From NCBI GenBank assembly GCA_008973525.1, contig WACJ01000260.1, positions 458,756-522,755 on the forward strand: a stretch of 64,000 bases of DNA, given 5' to 3'. This DNA is from Stenopsyche tienmushanensis (lineage: Eukaryota > Arthropoda > Insecta > Trichoptera > Stenopsychidae). Below, in pieces: positions 45,836-57,386 of this stretch. Position 1 is the stretch's first letter. Every line of letters begins with the position of its first letter. The translations under genes were made by a program, and so were the position numbers. The notes beneath the pieces are model-generated. The model was not told the DNA's origin and did not search any database. It saw only the letters and a list, made by a program, of their open reading frames with translations.

Positions 45836-48800
45836 GACAAGGCAACCTGGAAGGGCAACTACTTCACCAAGCTCATCCAACTCTTTGACGTATATCTAGT
45901 ATATCTGTTGAGCAGAAATTGTCTATATACAATACTATTTTTGGGTGATCTTTTTCGCCATAACTTATTAGAAGTTCACATTTTGTCCTAATAACGATGA
46001 TCGATGTAGTATTTTTGACAGCAGCTATCACTGTGCGTTAAATAAATATAACACACAGTACTACTTATCCCACATCGTGAATAAACATATCCCGATAAAA
46101 GTGTGTTAATTTGTCGACTGGCGATTATATGCGGAAAAGGTATCATTACATGATTTACTATCTTATACAAATTGACACAAATCACTCAAATCGGTAATAG
46201 TTTATTAAAACTTGAGAACCATGCTCAAGATAATGTATTGCTAGTTGTTGCGTATTGACTTTTCATACTCCTTATGGTAAAAAATATTTAATGATCCTAA
46301 TTGAGAAGTATTAAGACTCAACAAACATCAAGGATGTATCGAGAAGGATATCATAATTTAATAAATCCACACCAAATCATCGCAGAATTATCAAAGTAAC
46401 ATTTAGCAAAATTAACAATACTGATATCTGGACATTCCTTATTATCAATGCAGAAATGTCATGCATTTCATCGTCAGACCGCCGAGTATAATCATGTACG
46501 ATAACTTTGGACTGTCTTGCAATCCTAATCAATAAGCATGGTCGTGTATTAAATTATCAAAAGAAGGAAGCTAAAATGCAAATATATTTGATGTCAAGGC
46601 TTTGCGTTTTGCAGACGATTAAGAGCGAGAATCTGGAAAGTCCATTAGAATAGAATTGAAGTTTGAATTACAAGTGCGTTATTTTGGTCTTTTCGGTAAA
46701 TAAATGGTATCGTAGAGAATTCAATCTTTTAATTGGTTCCTCTTTGCGTAATTTAAGCCCTCATGCGTTTGGGCGTCGCTTAATATAGATGAATCGCTGT
46801 TGAAGATAAAGAACCCCTTTAAAAGGGGTTGTTCGTTGTTTATCGACGCCGAGGCTAATGGTACGGAGCGCCCCGTGCTCATACAGTCGTTGAGATTTAG
46901 ATTTTCTCGCTCACGTTATTTCCGATTATCGATTGAATCGACATAATTTTAGAAGTAAGCAGAAAGCAGAATCATAAATGCAAGATGTAACCAAATGCGC
47001 CTGATGGTTCTACATTGCCACATCCGTTTGGTGATCTTATAAAGGCAATTGTCATGAGACGAATGATTTAGATGCTGATGAACGATTATGTCTTCTGTTA
47101 TAAAATAGACGTGAAATGTTTCATCGCAAGAAGGGTTCATAATGGATATTTTTATTGGTTGGCCATTTTTAAATTGCTGGTGTGGAAGTGATAATCAATA
47201 GTTTGAGATGAATAAATTCGATAAGGATGCGGTGGACACATGGGACAGAAGACAGACGACCGGCCAAAGTTCGTTATAGATTCAATTTACGATAGACGAA
47301 TTAGAGAGTCCACGCGTCTTCGTTCGAGGGGTTATCTTGACTTTTTTTCTGGTTAAAAAAAAGAAGGAAATTCTGTGAATTAGGTCTGCCATCGACTGAA
47401 ATAATGTCTGCTCGGTAACGATCGTTTTTGCTTGGTAGCAGGCCCACTATGTATTATATGTTCAGTGGGAGTTGGGAGGGCGCCCTCACTTATTACGTTC
47501 CTTGCCAAACGACCTTAAAGCCATAATTATGATATTGACGTGATTGTAATGGTAGCAATTTATTTCGTTTTCTGATGTAAATACGAAGAATATCAGAACG
47601 ATATAATACAACATGATTGTAATGATATATGAAATATATAAATGAAGATGGTAACATAATGGGTCAAATTTATATAATAATAATTTTTTTTTAATTTTTG
47701 TACAACCCTGATTGAAATGCTTAGATGAGTCACAGCAACCTGAAATTGGTTATCACTATTCAACAGGTGAGACAGAGAAAAGCGACAGTTGAGATACATC
47801 TATCTCTTTTACACCTGCATTTCTATTGATTAATGTATGAGTAATACCAAAGAACATTTTTCAAATTAAATGAATAATAAAATAAATATTTTTATTTAAA
47901 TAATTAATTATGTCAATTAAATGATTTCACATTAAATTTACAATATTATTCGAATGTAGAAATAAAGACTGCAACGAAATAATCAAATTTTTAGATGGTA
48001 GTTCTCAGGATAACACCAAATGTATTCTATTCAATTGCATTGTATAATTTATGCCCTTCTGATGATATAAAATAATTACACTTTCAGTTAGTCATGATAA
48101 GATAATCGCCATACTACAAATTTCTGTGGGAATATCATCGTCGGAATAAGAGATATAAATCTATTGAACATTTATTTAATGCGTGGCGTTGACTCAAAAT
48201 GAAATATTTAATCATAGCAGAGGAAAATAAATAAAACATATGCTGCATAAAATTGAATTTTAAATGGATATGAATTCTGTGTAAACAATATAATGATTCA
48301 ATATCAAAACACATAGCATGATTAACCACAACACTCAAGATAAAAAAACAATTTGTACCAGTGATAAATGATTAAAATAATACCTCCAAAGGCTATCTAC
48401 TACCAGGTCATTTAAATATATTTATGTTGAATTTATACACAAAAATGCAACTAATGATCAATTCATGAACAATTTGTTAAATAGTACCTATACAGAACCG
48501 TTACAATTGATGTGACAGTGCTTAATTAAATTATCTTCAACGTATATGCATATGTTGCAGAATATACTGAACATGAAAAGCGTCCCACACAATAAAATGG
48601 AACGTGACAACCAGAATAATTGGATTCCAATAAGACAGAAAACATTGACAGCAGTCCTATTCGGGACATCTAAGACAATATGGATTCATCCGTCACACCT
48701 GAATAAAGATCAGCTGACGTATACGAGACATTTCTTGTAGCCGGTAGCCGGTCGAGGGTCCTCGTACACAAATAAATAACTGCGACATGTCACATAGACA

Positions 48801-48871
48801 TTTATCGGATATTTAATCAGTATCTAAGACTAGCAAGTGTTAGATTGCTAAAGACGAGCTGAAGCACCTAC
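45836..48871. other. TPD52 distal intron, no supported feature
   Basis: AT-rich sequence. The only notable item is a short perfect palindrome AACCCCTTTAAAAGGGGTT near 46811. Nothing coding recognised. Confidence 0.4.
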
Positions 48872-49013
48872 CTGAGGGGCTCCTGACTTGATCGAAAGGA
48901 GCTTTTTCGCTCATTTCGTTGGTTCCGACTGCCACTGTGACGTAGCCCGTCTCCCATAGAGGTCTGGCCTTAACACCATAGACAACGTCGCCCCTCTCCT
49001 CCTCATTCGACAT
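48872..49013 (-). CDS. TPD52: candidate alternative first exon of TPD52
   Basis: Minus-strand ATG at 49013 opens MSNEEERGDVVYGVKARPLW, then ETGYVTVAVGTNEMSEKAPF and DQVRSPS plus one base, ending at donor GTAGGT (48871-48866). Phase 1 is exactly what TPD52 exon 2 needs and equals that of the proximal exon. An in-frame ATG 42 bases upstream (49055) could extend it by 14 residues. Splicing to exon 2 would give a 245-aa protein, close to usual TPD52 length. No other minus-strand partner is visible. Confidence 0.6.
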
Positions 49014-49129
49014 TTTGTCATAAACTGTCGCAGCATAAATTACATTTCCAGCCATGTAATCAATTAAAATTCTATCGCTAATTAAATTGCACAACAAAAT
49101 ATATCAGTTTAATCAAGCTTTTCATATTA

Positions 49130-49590
49130 AAAATACGATTAACTATAATTAAAAGCCTAAAAGGCTATCATCAAAATAATAAATTTAAAAATTATTTCGA
49201 TTTAATTTTTAAATATCTTATTAAATATTTTATATTTTAAAAATATTAATAAATCATAATTAACAATAATACACATATAAAATGTGTATTAAATATTTTT
49301 TAGACTGAAATACAACCAGTTATAATAAAAAAATAAAATCTATACATCAACAAAAAAAAAATTATTGACAATATTTAAAGGCAAAAAAATCGTCAATTAT
49401 TATAAATACATAATAATAACAAAATAATACATTATGGAGCGTAACAAATATTTGTATTGCTTTATATGCTTAAAATATTTTTCAAATCACAATGAATATA
49501 TTATCAAAAATATTTATTTCAAATACATTTATATTATCTTTAATTAAAAAAATATCGTGGCTTGATATTTAATTTAAAAAATATATAATC
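49130..49590. other. extremely AT-rich block
   Basis: About 460 bases of nearly pure A/T with AATATTTTT- and TAATAATA-type words, between the divergent TPD52 distal exon and ADRM1. It has no inverted ends I can see. Confidence 0.45.
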
Positions 49591-50366
49591 GAAAGAACGC
49601 TGTGGAGCAAAGTTAAACAATTGCATCGTTATGGCAACACCACCATCGCCGTGAACTTGTAGTTTTCACTTAGTGGGTTTCATCCGGAATTTTTAACGCG
49701 CCTGCTTCATTGCACAGGTCTAAAATATCTAAATTTCCCCCTGTTGTGTTAGCTTTGTATCGTTTCCAATGAGAGTGTAGTCCTTGCATACTTTTTGTGG
49801 ATAAAAATAATCTTACACGTATCACATAATTGTAATTAGTTTATTTTTTATTCATTTTCTTCGCATTTACCTTATGTCATTCGATGTCCGTGTGGCTGTA
49901 TTGCCGTTGAAAATGTCCGTCGATTGATGTGGTTTTAAGAAAAATTGACGCACAAATTATCCCGTCATCATGTTTACGGTTAAAATATTCCACAAGGCGA
50001 CGAGAATAGTGCAAGTCATATAATGGGTTATTTCATAATTTCCCATATCTGTGAATAAATAAATGCGTATAAAAGCTTTGGATGTACATCGTAATTAATC
50101 AGGAATGCCTTATTGATTATGTAGCATCATGATTTTATTCTATGTAATACAGCAATTCACCGTTGATGGATGCTAAATTACATTAAAGCTTAGATATCAT
50201 TCTTATTGTGAATCCTTTGTAATGTGGTTTTTATTATATCAATTATAGGTTATGTTCCATTTGAATGCTTTGAATAAGCGGATTTAAGTATATATGCCAT
50301 AATTTAATGAGTATTCCATAGCATTTTCTTTAATTCGCTGTTGTATTTTAATTTTCTAGATTAAAG
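49591..50366 (+). promoter_or_regulatory. ADRM1 5' region and UTR
   Basis: An acceptor (TTTTCTAG) ends at 50359, seven bases before the ADRM1 ATG, so the 5' UTR is spliced and a non-coding exon must lie upstream. The GC-richer stretch at about 49610-49690 or 49880-49990 is a candidate. Promoter not identified. Confidence 0.35.
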
Positions 50367-50690
50367 ATGTCTTCCGGTGCGTTATTTAGTAGCGGAAGTG
50401 GGTCAGGTACCGGCGCCGGTAAACATTTAGTAGAATTTCGTGCCGGTCGTCTCACGATGCGAGATGGTTTAGTCACTGCAGATCGCCGTCGTGGTCTCCT
50501 ATACCTTTATCAAGGTGAAGATTCATTAATGCATTTTTGCTGGAAAGATAGAACAACTGGTGTCGTCGAAGATGACTATATACTTTTTCCCGGTGATTGT
50601 GAATTTTTGAGAGTAAATCAATGTTCAACTGGTCGCGTATATGTTCTCAAATTTATGGCTTCTTCCAGGAGGTTATTCTTTTGGATGCAG
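50367..50690 (+). CDS. ADRM1: ADRM1 coding exon 1 (Pru)
   Basis: Starts [20 protein letters not shown] and encodes 108 codons covering most of the Pru beta structure up to FFWMQ; donor CAG/GTAAAA. Confidence 0.95.
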
Positions 50691-53414
50691 GTAAAACCAT
50701 AAAAATAATTTATAACGGCTTAAAAGTACAAATTAATTTGTTTATTTTGACCAATATCTTTAATTTATAGGAACCGAAGACTGATAAAGACGAAGAGTAT
50801 TGTCGTCGTATAAATGACGTACTAAATAATCCGCCGTCTGTTGGAAGCGGAAGAAGTGGTGCAGGCGCCCAAGATGGAGAACTACAAAATATATTGACTA
50901 ATATGTCACAGCAACAGTTAATGCAACTTTTCGGAGGTGTCGGACAAATTGGTGGATTATCATCGCTGTTGAGTACAATGGGGTAAATTTTTGCTTTCGT
51001 CATCGTGCTTTCGCGACGGGAGACTCATACTTGAGTATTTTAAATCGCTCTCTTAAAATCTTTCCTTAAGTCTTAAAGTATTATGTGGTAAACTGTTCTA
51101 CACATTTTCTCCAAATTATTTTTAAAAATACCTATCATTTTAACACATTTACTATGGTGGTGTTTTAAACCTTTCCCTTACGATGCTACGTATTTAGTAA
51201 TCCATGACATTCTATATCCACTCTCCTATCTGAAAGCCAAATCCCCCAACCCACCGATTAGAGATTCAATGTAGTAATGTTGTAAAAATTCCCATACTGA
51301 CTCAGTGTAGTAAAAACACCATAGTAAAAGAGAGGTTAATAATGAATGGAAGTTTGTTTGCTATCTTTCTCTCTCTTGATTGAATGTATGAACAAGATGC
51401 TGTGTGTTGAAGTGGTTGGACACCTAAACTTATTGCCTAAGAGTTTAACCCGTTGATAAAGAATCCTGCATATAGTGTGAGTGGACTCGTGTGATAAAGA
51501 AAGAAAGATTAGTGAATCGGAGACAAGACAGCGGGTGTCTTACGTCTCATCATACACTCGTATATCGATGACAAGGCTGTGCTGTAAAGGCTCTTATACG
51601 TCTAAATATTCTGCAATATTGCGAAAATCGATCCATAGCACTTAATTTACAATGCTATGCTTCTAATATCTATTTAAAGCTTCAACAAATGCATTTTTTT
51701 GTTGCTAAATTGAAGACCAGGAAATCCAATTTTAAAAAAAGTTAAGTAAAGCTATTAAAAATTCAATATATTAAATTTTCCCCTGTGCGCTACTATGATA
51801 TGTATTTGGTACACCATATGAAATTCCGAAAAATTATAAACTCCTCTAGGTAACTGCCCCAAAAATATGATGAGAAAGCTGCGCGCAAGATGTGTCATGA
51901 CGATGTTTCAATCAAGTGTTTCACAGCAATAAGACAGTTTTTGCATCAATTCAGTATTAAACATGGGTTAATCACTTTCAATCTGAGACAAAGAAACATG
52001 GAAACCCTCCACTACCCAAGCTCTTTATTGGTATAGCTATTTGGGACTGTGCCAATTTGCTAAATAAAAACGCGCAGCAAAGTCCAAATCCTGAATTTAA
52101 TATCTATGTCCGCAAGGACACTTTTTATCAACTTCGAGTTGTGTGCTATAAGCGCGTGGGAGAAATGAGCTAGATTTTCTAACTTAAAACTAAAAAAAAC
52201 TAGCTAAGATAGATAAATATACAGTTTTTATAGGTGGGGGGAAGTGTAGACTCGTTTGCAACCTCATTTGGTGCAAACCACCTATGTAAGTTAGTCTCTG
52301 AGGGAGCTTCCTTGATCGTACAGATCATAAAAAATGCCACAAAAAACCCCAAAATAGGATAGAATGGCCACAAGGTCTGTGTGTCCAATCGGTCCACTTT
52401 TCAGACCGCTGATATGACGAATGAGCGATCAGACGTCATACCTGAACATGTCTACCGAACAATTGCGAACTCTCATTACAAAACGAAGTTGTCCAAAGAA
52501 GACTGATCGAGTGGGGCCCTGGACACACATGTGTATTATTTATGTTCACGCGAAAAAATGAAGGAATATTTGATAGACGATAATTTATTTTGATAATTTT
52601 TTTCAGACGATCTCCAACGGGACAAGGATCTCGATCGAGTAGTGCAACCCCTACGAGTCGTCCACCGTCTGAGACTCCGCGTGCACCTTCGCGCCCTCCT
52701 CGCGCCGTACCCGTTACCGCTCCCACCCTCACGACTCCGTCTGCGCCGAGCACTCCCAGTACGCCCAGTACCCAAACCACAACGCAGCCGACCACAACCA
52801 GAGGTTAATATTCGCCGAATACTGTTGTTAATATTACATTGTACCATAATTGAATTGATCAATCAAGGAAAATATATTTGCAATAGGTCCTCCCATTTAT
52901 CTCTCTGATTTGCAAAAATATCTTTCTGGATTAACCAACCCCTCGTCAGAAGAAGGTTCATCGTCAAGATCATCGGAAGTGGTTGATCTTGCATCGGTTA
53001 TTTCAGCGCCGGATGTAATCGCAGCAGCCGGGCCTCACGCTGCCGGATTAATGGAACACCTCCCTCCCCCACAACCCGATCAGCAACAGGACGATATAAA
53101 AACTACGTTATTATCTCCACAATTTGCACAAGTATGTTTGCGTTGTATAAATTCAATGTGATTTTTAAAATGAATAATTTTTAACGAGTCGTTATTTTTA
53201 GGCGATGACATTATTTTCAAACGCTATTGCATCTGGTCAGCTAGGACCCATTATTGCTCAGTTTGGTTTGGGTAGTGATGCTGTAACAGCAGCTCAGAGT
53301 GGCGATATGGAAGCATTTATAAAAGCTTTGGAAAAGGAAGGAACCAAAACTTCTCCAGATGATAAAAAACCTAAAGAAAAAGACGAAGAGGATGATCATA
53401 TGGCTTTAGATTAA
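50367..53414 (+). CDS. ADRM1: proteasomal ubiquitin receptor ADRM1/Rpn13
   Basis: Rpn13 sits on the 19S regulatory particle, binds ubiquitin chains through its Pru domain and recruits the deubiquitinase UCH37/UCHL5 through its C-terminal DEUBAD domain. Exons 50367-50690, 50771-50982, 52607-52803, 52887-53131 and 53202-53414 join in phase to 396 aa, close to the human length (407). The Pru domain is residues about 15-130 ([70 protein letters not shown]). A low-complexity Ser/Thr/Pro linker follows, then DEUBAD ([20 protein letters not shown] ... [20 protein letters not shown]) and an acidic Lys/Asp tail ending MALD. No defects seen. Intron 2 (1.6 kb) carries repeats. Confidence 0.96.
50771..50982 (+). 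CDS. ADRM1: ADRM1 coding exon 2
   Basis: [20 protein letters not shown] completes Pru; then a Gly/Ser stretch, [19 protein letters not shown] and LSSLLSTMG. Acceptor TTATAG, donor GG/GTAAAT. Confidence 0.94.
51169..51335. mobile_element. TTAA MITE in ADRM1 intron 2
   Basis: Ends ACCTTTCCCTTACGATG and the near-complement CATAGTAAAAGAGAGG, between TTAA (51165-51168 and 51336-51339). Same family as 32232-32323. The flanking TTTACTATGGTGGTG to its left suggests an older copy it landed in. Confidence 0.6.
51860..52400 (+). repeat. dispersed repeat, pair member 2
   Basis: Ordered shared blocks with 45560-45835, with extra sequence in the middle (about 52020-52310). Family unknown. Confidence 0.5.
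52607..52803 (+). CDS. ADRM1: ADRM1 coding exon 3 (Ser/Thr/Pro linker)
   Basis: Acceptor [27 protein letters not shown] and long Thr/Pro/Ser repeats form the flexible linker between Pru and DEUBAD. Donor GTTAAT. The higher GC content also gives open frames on other strands, which I reject. Confidence 0.88.
52887..53131 (+). CDS. ADRM1: ADRM1 coding exon 4 (start of DEUBAD)
   Basis: Acceptor [58 protein letters not shown] and [10 protein letters not shown], then donor GTATGT. This is the UCH37-binding region start. Confidence 0.94.
53202..53414 (+). CDS. ADRM1: ADRM1 coding exon 5 and stop
   Basis: Begins [20 protein letters not shown], continues [20 protein letters not shown] and [10 protein letters not shown], then a Lys/Asp/Glu tail ending DDHMALD and TAA. 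These are DEUBAD hallmarks. Confidence 0.96.
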   Translation, partial: AMTLFSNAIASGQLGPIIAQFGLGSDAVTAAQSGDMEAFIKALEKEGTKTSPDDKKPKEKDEEDDHMALD

Positions 53415-54133
53415 CAATTTTTTTTTTTTGCTATTCTATGTTCTATTACCTGATTTATTTTCAATGATTTTATCTATCGATTATATACGATTGATTAAAA
53501 AGGAGTATAAATAAGTTTTTTATTTATTTCTTTGCATTTTTAAGCCTTTCGTGGCTTGCAAATTGTCAAATAGTGAGCAAATTCAATCGAGACGCTTATC
53601 AATATTCGAGCTCTTAATTGAGAATTAGAAACAGATTAACACAATTACCAATTCTTTATTAGGAAAATTTACTCGCTTTCCTTGCAATTTAAGGAACATT
53701 TAAAATAAAAGTCTATTTATCAACGTTGAGCAATAAACATAGTTTTATCTTAGATTTTTTTCAATTAGTTCCCTCCGCATTGTAGCGCATATAAAAATAT
53801 ATATTTACATGTGAACGAACGACCGCATTATTCGAGCCGTTCTTAATTAAACCACATTTTGATAAGCGCTATCTCATTACGGTTATTATTGTGAATGATG
53901 TATCCAATTTCTATATAAATTATATCTAGAACGAGAGTCATCACTTGTTTGAGTTTCGCTAGAAAGACGTGTTCATGTTGAAAACCTACGAATTTTATTT
54001 AAAAGAAATAAATCATTACGATATGTATTTAGTTTTTATTGCCGAATCGAAATATTATTGTATTGTATTATTGTACAATTGAAGTGGAATTATTGCTATA
54101 GAATTTGTTTGTCATCTGATGAAATGAAATAAA
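53415..54133 (+). other. ADRM1 3' UTR region
   Basis: AATAAA occurs at 53732-53737 and 54128-54133, either of which may be the poly(A) signal. No coding sequence seen. Confidence 0.45.
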
Positions 54134-54920
54134 CTGCATGAAGATTTTTTAGATGAAAATGTGAATTGTTTTTCTACAAATCGCCTTCTACTATCTTAGA
54201 TTGCTATCTTAATCTTGGCCTTTTTGATTTTTCATTCAATCTTTCCGCTGGAATCTGCCTAAATCGGAATTGTAATTTCATATGTGCATTATTTTTATTA
54301 TCCTTTTCTTATTTATCGATTCACAAATGATTGAAATTTACACGAGGAAGTTTTATTTTTTTATAATCTCAATAAATATTTATCTAGCATTAGATGCTTT
54401 TATTAACATCCCTTCCTACATTTATGCTTCTTCCATAAAAATGCGTCTTTCAGAAATGAAATGATACGATAACTATTTGAATTTTTACAGTACGCTCGGA
54501 TTTAAAATGATTCTCTTTCCGCGTTTGTCAATTTTAACACATTACATACGGGAGGTATATTGATATGTTAGCAGATGTTTATGCATGAGCGTTTAAATTG
54601 AGTGCCTTCCCAATGCGCAATGTAACCGTAAACTATGCGTGCGAAGTTTACCCGTACGTAGGGAGTTAATATAATGGAATGTGAATTTATTTATCATGGT
54701 AATCTCGATTGTTCCCTCAATATTTAAAATGAGAAACTTCCCATATTTAATTTGCTGATAATTTGTGCATTTTATTGGGAACAAGCGTATAAATAATGAT
54801 ATTTGGCAGTTGTATTATTGACCATTTATTATAAAAATATGGAAATATTTATATATATATATATATAACTAATCTATTCTAATTATAGAGTCATTAAGAT
54901 TGTATTGTATTGTAATTGTC
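54134..54920. other. no supported feature
   Basis: AT-rich intergenic sequence with an AT microsatellite near 54851. Nothing recognised. Confidence 0.4.
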
Positions 54921-55000
54921 GGCAGATAGTCCAGTGGTTTAATCTTTGGAACGATAATTCTATAACAATATGGACAATGGATTTGCAATTGATAGAAAAA
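54921..55000 (+). repeat. tRNA-like SINE head
   Basis: GGCAGATAGTCCAGTGGTTT contains an A-box-like TAGTCCAGTGG of tRNA-derived SINEs. The rest has decayed and the B-box is not clear. Confidence 0.3.
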
Positions 55001-55384
55001 TCAATTGCTTAATATATCAGTAAACTAATGCTATCGCAAAGACGATATTATTGCATAAATTAAATCCCAATTTTTATCTACGTAAAAACCCATTTTTTTA
55101 AAAATTATTATTGTTTTGCATAAGAAGTTTCTTTACATTGATTACTTGCTTTCATTGAAACGTTAGGATATAGATTAGGATAGGATAAGTATTACAATCT
55201 CCATGCTTTTATTTAAATCTCAGGATGGATTTTCGATATGATATGATACAGTGTTAACGTAAATACATCTTTTTTATTTATAAAATCCACGTCGATTCGA
55301 TTGATTCAATTTTACGTCAATCATAGACGGGATTGAATGATTACTTTAATCAATTTGATTTTTAATGTTTTAGAACCGGGACAT

Positions 55385-55800
55385 AAAGTTAATCTGATTC
55401 CGTCCGTCCTCCACTGTTGGACGTAGGCATGAGTCTACATCCCTTTCGATCATCCGCATTCAGCATTCAATATCCATTCACAGAAAGGGGTTACATCCAT
55501 CTCGTCTGTATCATTCATTCACCTCCTCATTCGCTCGATATTGAAGGTAGCATTAACACCAAGTTTCATTTAGAACGCTCACCCGGCGGGTCTCCTGAAT
55601 GAACGTATTGATGAACGCTTTCGCGACCGTCTCGATAGACAATGTGGGAGGTTTGTAAAGACTAAGTAGTTTTTTTCGGGAGACAATGGAAAACTACTCT
55701 AGACTACCTTTTTGACTCTACTGGGAAGGGCTTTCTGGAGTGCAGAGTCCATACGGGATGCTTAAATGCATCTCAGATTCGCTCCTTCGCCAAATAGCCA
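55385..55800 (-). repeat. dispersed LINE-like repeat, copy 3
   Basis: TCCACTGTTGGACGTAGGC, a tract common in insect LINE 3' ends, then ATTCAATATCCATTCACAG, CACCTCCTCATTCGCTCG, GATATTGAAGGTAGCATTA and AAGGGCTTTCTGGA, in inverse orientation to 2405-2745. Longest copy in the window. Confidence 0.6.
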
Positions 55801-56265
55801 TTTAAGTATGCCAATTGTTTCACTAGCGTCCACTACTCGAGTTCTTCTTCGGATATCCTCGTTTTTTATTTTATCTTTTAAAGATACTCCGAGTATAAAT
55901 CTTTCCATATCACGTTAGGCGACCTTTATTTTATGCGAAAGGACTGCTATTAAGTTCCACGTCTTTGAACCACAAGTAAACTGCGGAATTTTCGCTTTAA
56001 AAATGTACGTAAGTTATTCAAATGATGCCCATCTCAGTTTTGATTCATAAGGATCATTCTTGTTCATCAAGTTTGATGTCATATCGCATTGGGAGATCAT
56101 CTCCGTTTTATCTGATTGTTTTACAGCCAGTTTTTGACTCATGACGGGGTTCCATCCATCATCGAATTTCATACATCAGTAGTGTTTATTTCTAATACTA
56201 TAATAATTGTTAACAATAAATAAATGCATACATACATTTATGCAATTATTCCGTATTGCTAATAT

Positions 56266-56936
56266 TTATTGTTCCAAATTCATCATTACAAACATCCTGA
56301 TTTGTTTATATTGTTTGCTGTTTCTTTTCATTATAAATTTAATTATAACAAGCGAGTGCTTCCTCAATGAGGAGACGCACGTTCGAAGAACTATCAGCGC
56401 CTGAGTCCGTATTTTTAAATTGTTGGATTCCATTTCTGATTTGGCCAAAAGATTCAGCCGTGTCTTTAAGCACAATTTTTATATATTTATCTGGTTCTTT
56501 TAACTCTTGATGTTTTCTGCAGCTCAATTTCAATCAAATCCTGATTTGTGAACTCTTCAACATCATTTTATAATAGTTGAATTATATCCTCACTGTTAAT
56601 TACCAGATTAAGTTTTTGAACAAATTGTACGATGATATTGGTCACTTCTACAACATTCTCTCTATTTAAATTGATATTATTAATGCGTTTTAATAGTTTG
56701 TTCCATATACCGTGCGTACATGATGTCGTCACGTTTGTTCATCTTTCCCAGATATTTTTGTATGTTTGGGGGTAAATAAACTATTTTTGTGCTTAAATAG
56801 GATTCCATTAAGTATAGAGGATGATCCGGAGCATTATCAAGGGTCAATGATATTAGAATTTTTACTTCTGGAATAAAACATTTATGAAACCAGTCTTGGA
56901 GAAAATGTTGTATCAATCATACCTTTTTGTTCCAAC
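56266..56936 (-). pseudogene. Tigger/jerky-like transposase fragment
   Basis: The minus reading QDWFHKCFIPEVK and LTLDNAPDHP with YLPPNIQKYLGKM (56680-56916) matches the DDE domain of Tigger/jerky-like transposases (a core Asp in LDNAP). Downstream pieces in other frames continue to SSNVRLLIEEALACYN. Frameshifted, with no termini found. Confidence 0.75.
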
Positions 56937-57386
56937 AATAATATTGGAATCCCTTGAATGGTTTTTTTAATTAATCATTTGCACTCTAATTGGTCAGCGG
57001 TGTTCATCCCAACCATATTTTTAATGTAATCTGGAATCATTTGTTGCAAATTATTAAAAATGTGCAGAATTATTCTGCTAGCTCTGGTCTAATCAATGCC
57101 TGAGTAGTGAAGCTTCCATAATATGGTACAAATGTGGAAATATAACTTGTACGGAAATATTCCAGGAAGTGAATAAATGGATGGTTTGTCATAAAGTGAG
57201 AAAATTATCTATCCTAGAACAGTTGCTCTGGTGTTTTAAAAAATAATAACATCAGAATAGCTCTAAACAATTGTAATCAAGGCTGGAGTAAAATATGTCG
57301 ATGCCACCTCGACATAGGAGCTCAAGGGTTAATATATAAATACAAAACATTTCTACACTATAAAAGGATCAAACAATATTTAAATA

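Larger units (their letters stand above)
50983..52606 (+). other. ADRM1 intron 2
   Basis: Holds a scrap of the 9205-9506 MITE family near 51009, a TTAA MITE (51169-51335), a partial relative near 51778 and a dispersed repeat (51860-52400). Nothing coding. Confidence 0.7.

Noticed and set aside
45481..45858. A 125-codon minus-strand ORF rich in Cys/Phe
   Set aside because: It covers a dispersed repeat also found at 51860-52400, where the frame is not kept.
46811..46829. Perfect palindrome AACCCCTTTAAAAGGGGTT as a terminator or operator
   Set aside because: Eukaryotic intron context; one short palindrome is expected by chance in this length.
52536..52862. Minus-strand Arg/Gly-rich ORFs over ADRM1 exon 3
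   Set aside because: Shadows of the Ser/Thr/Pro linker exon.
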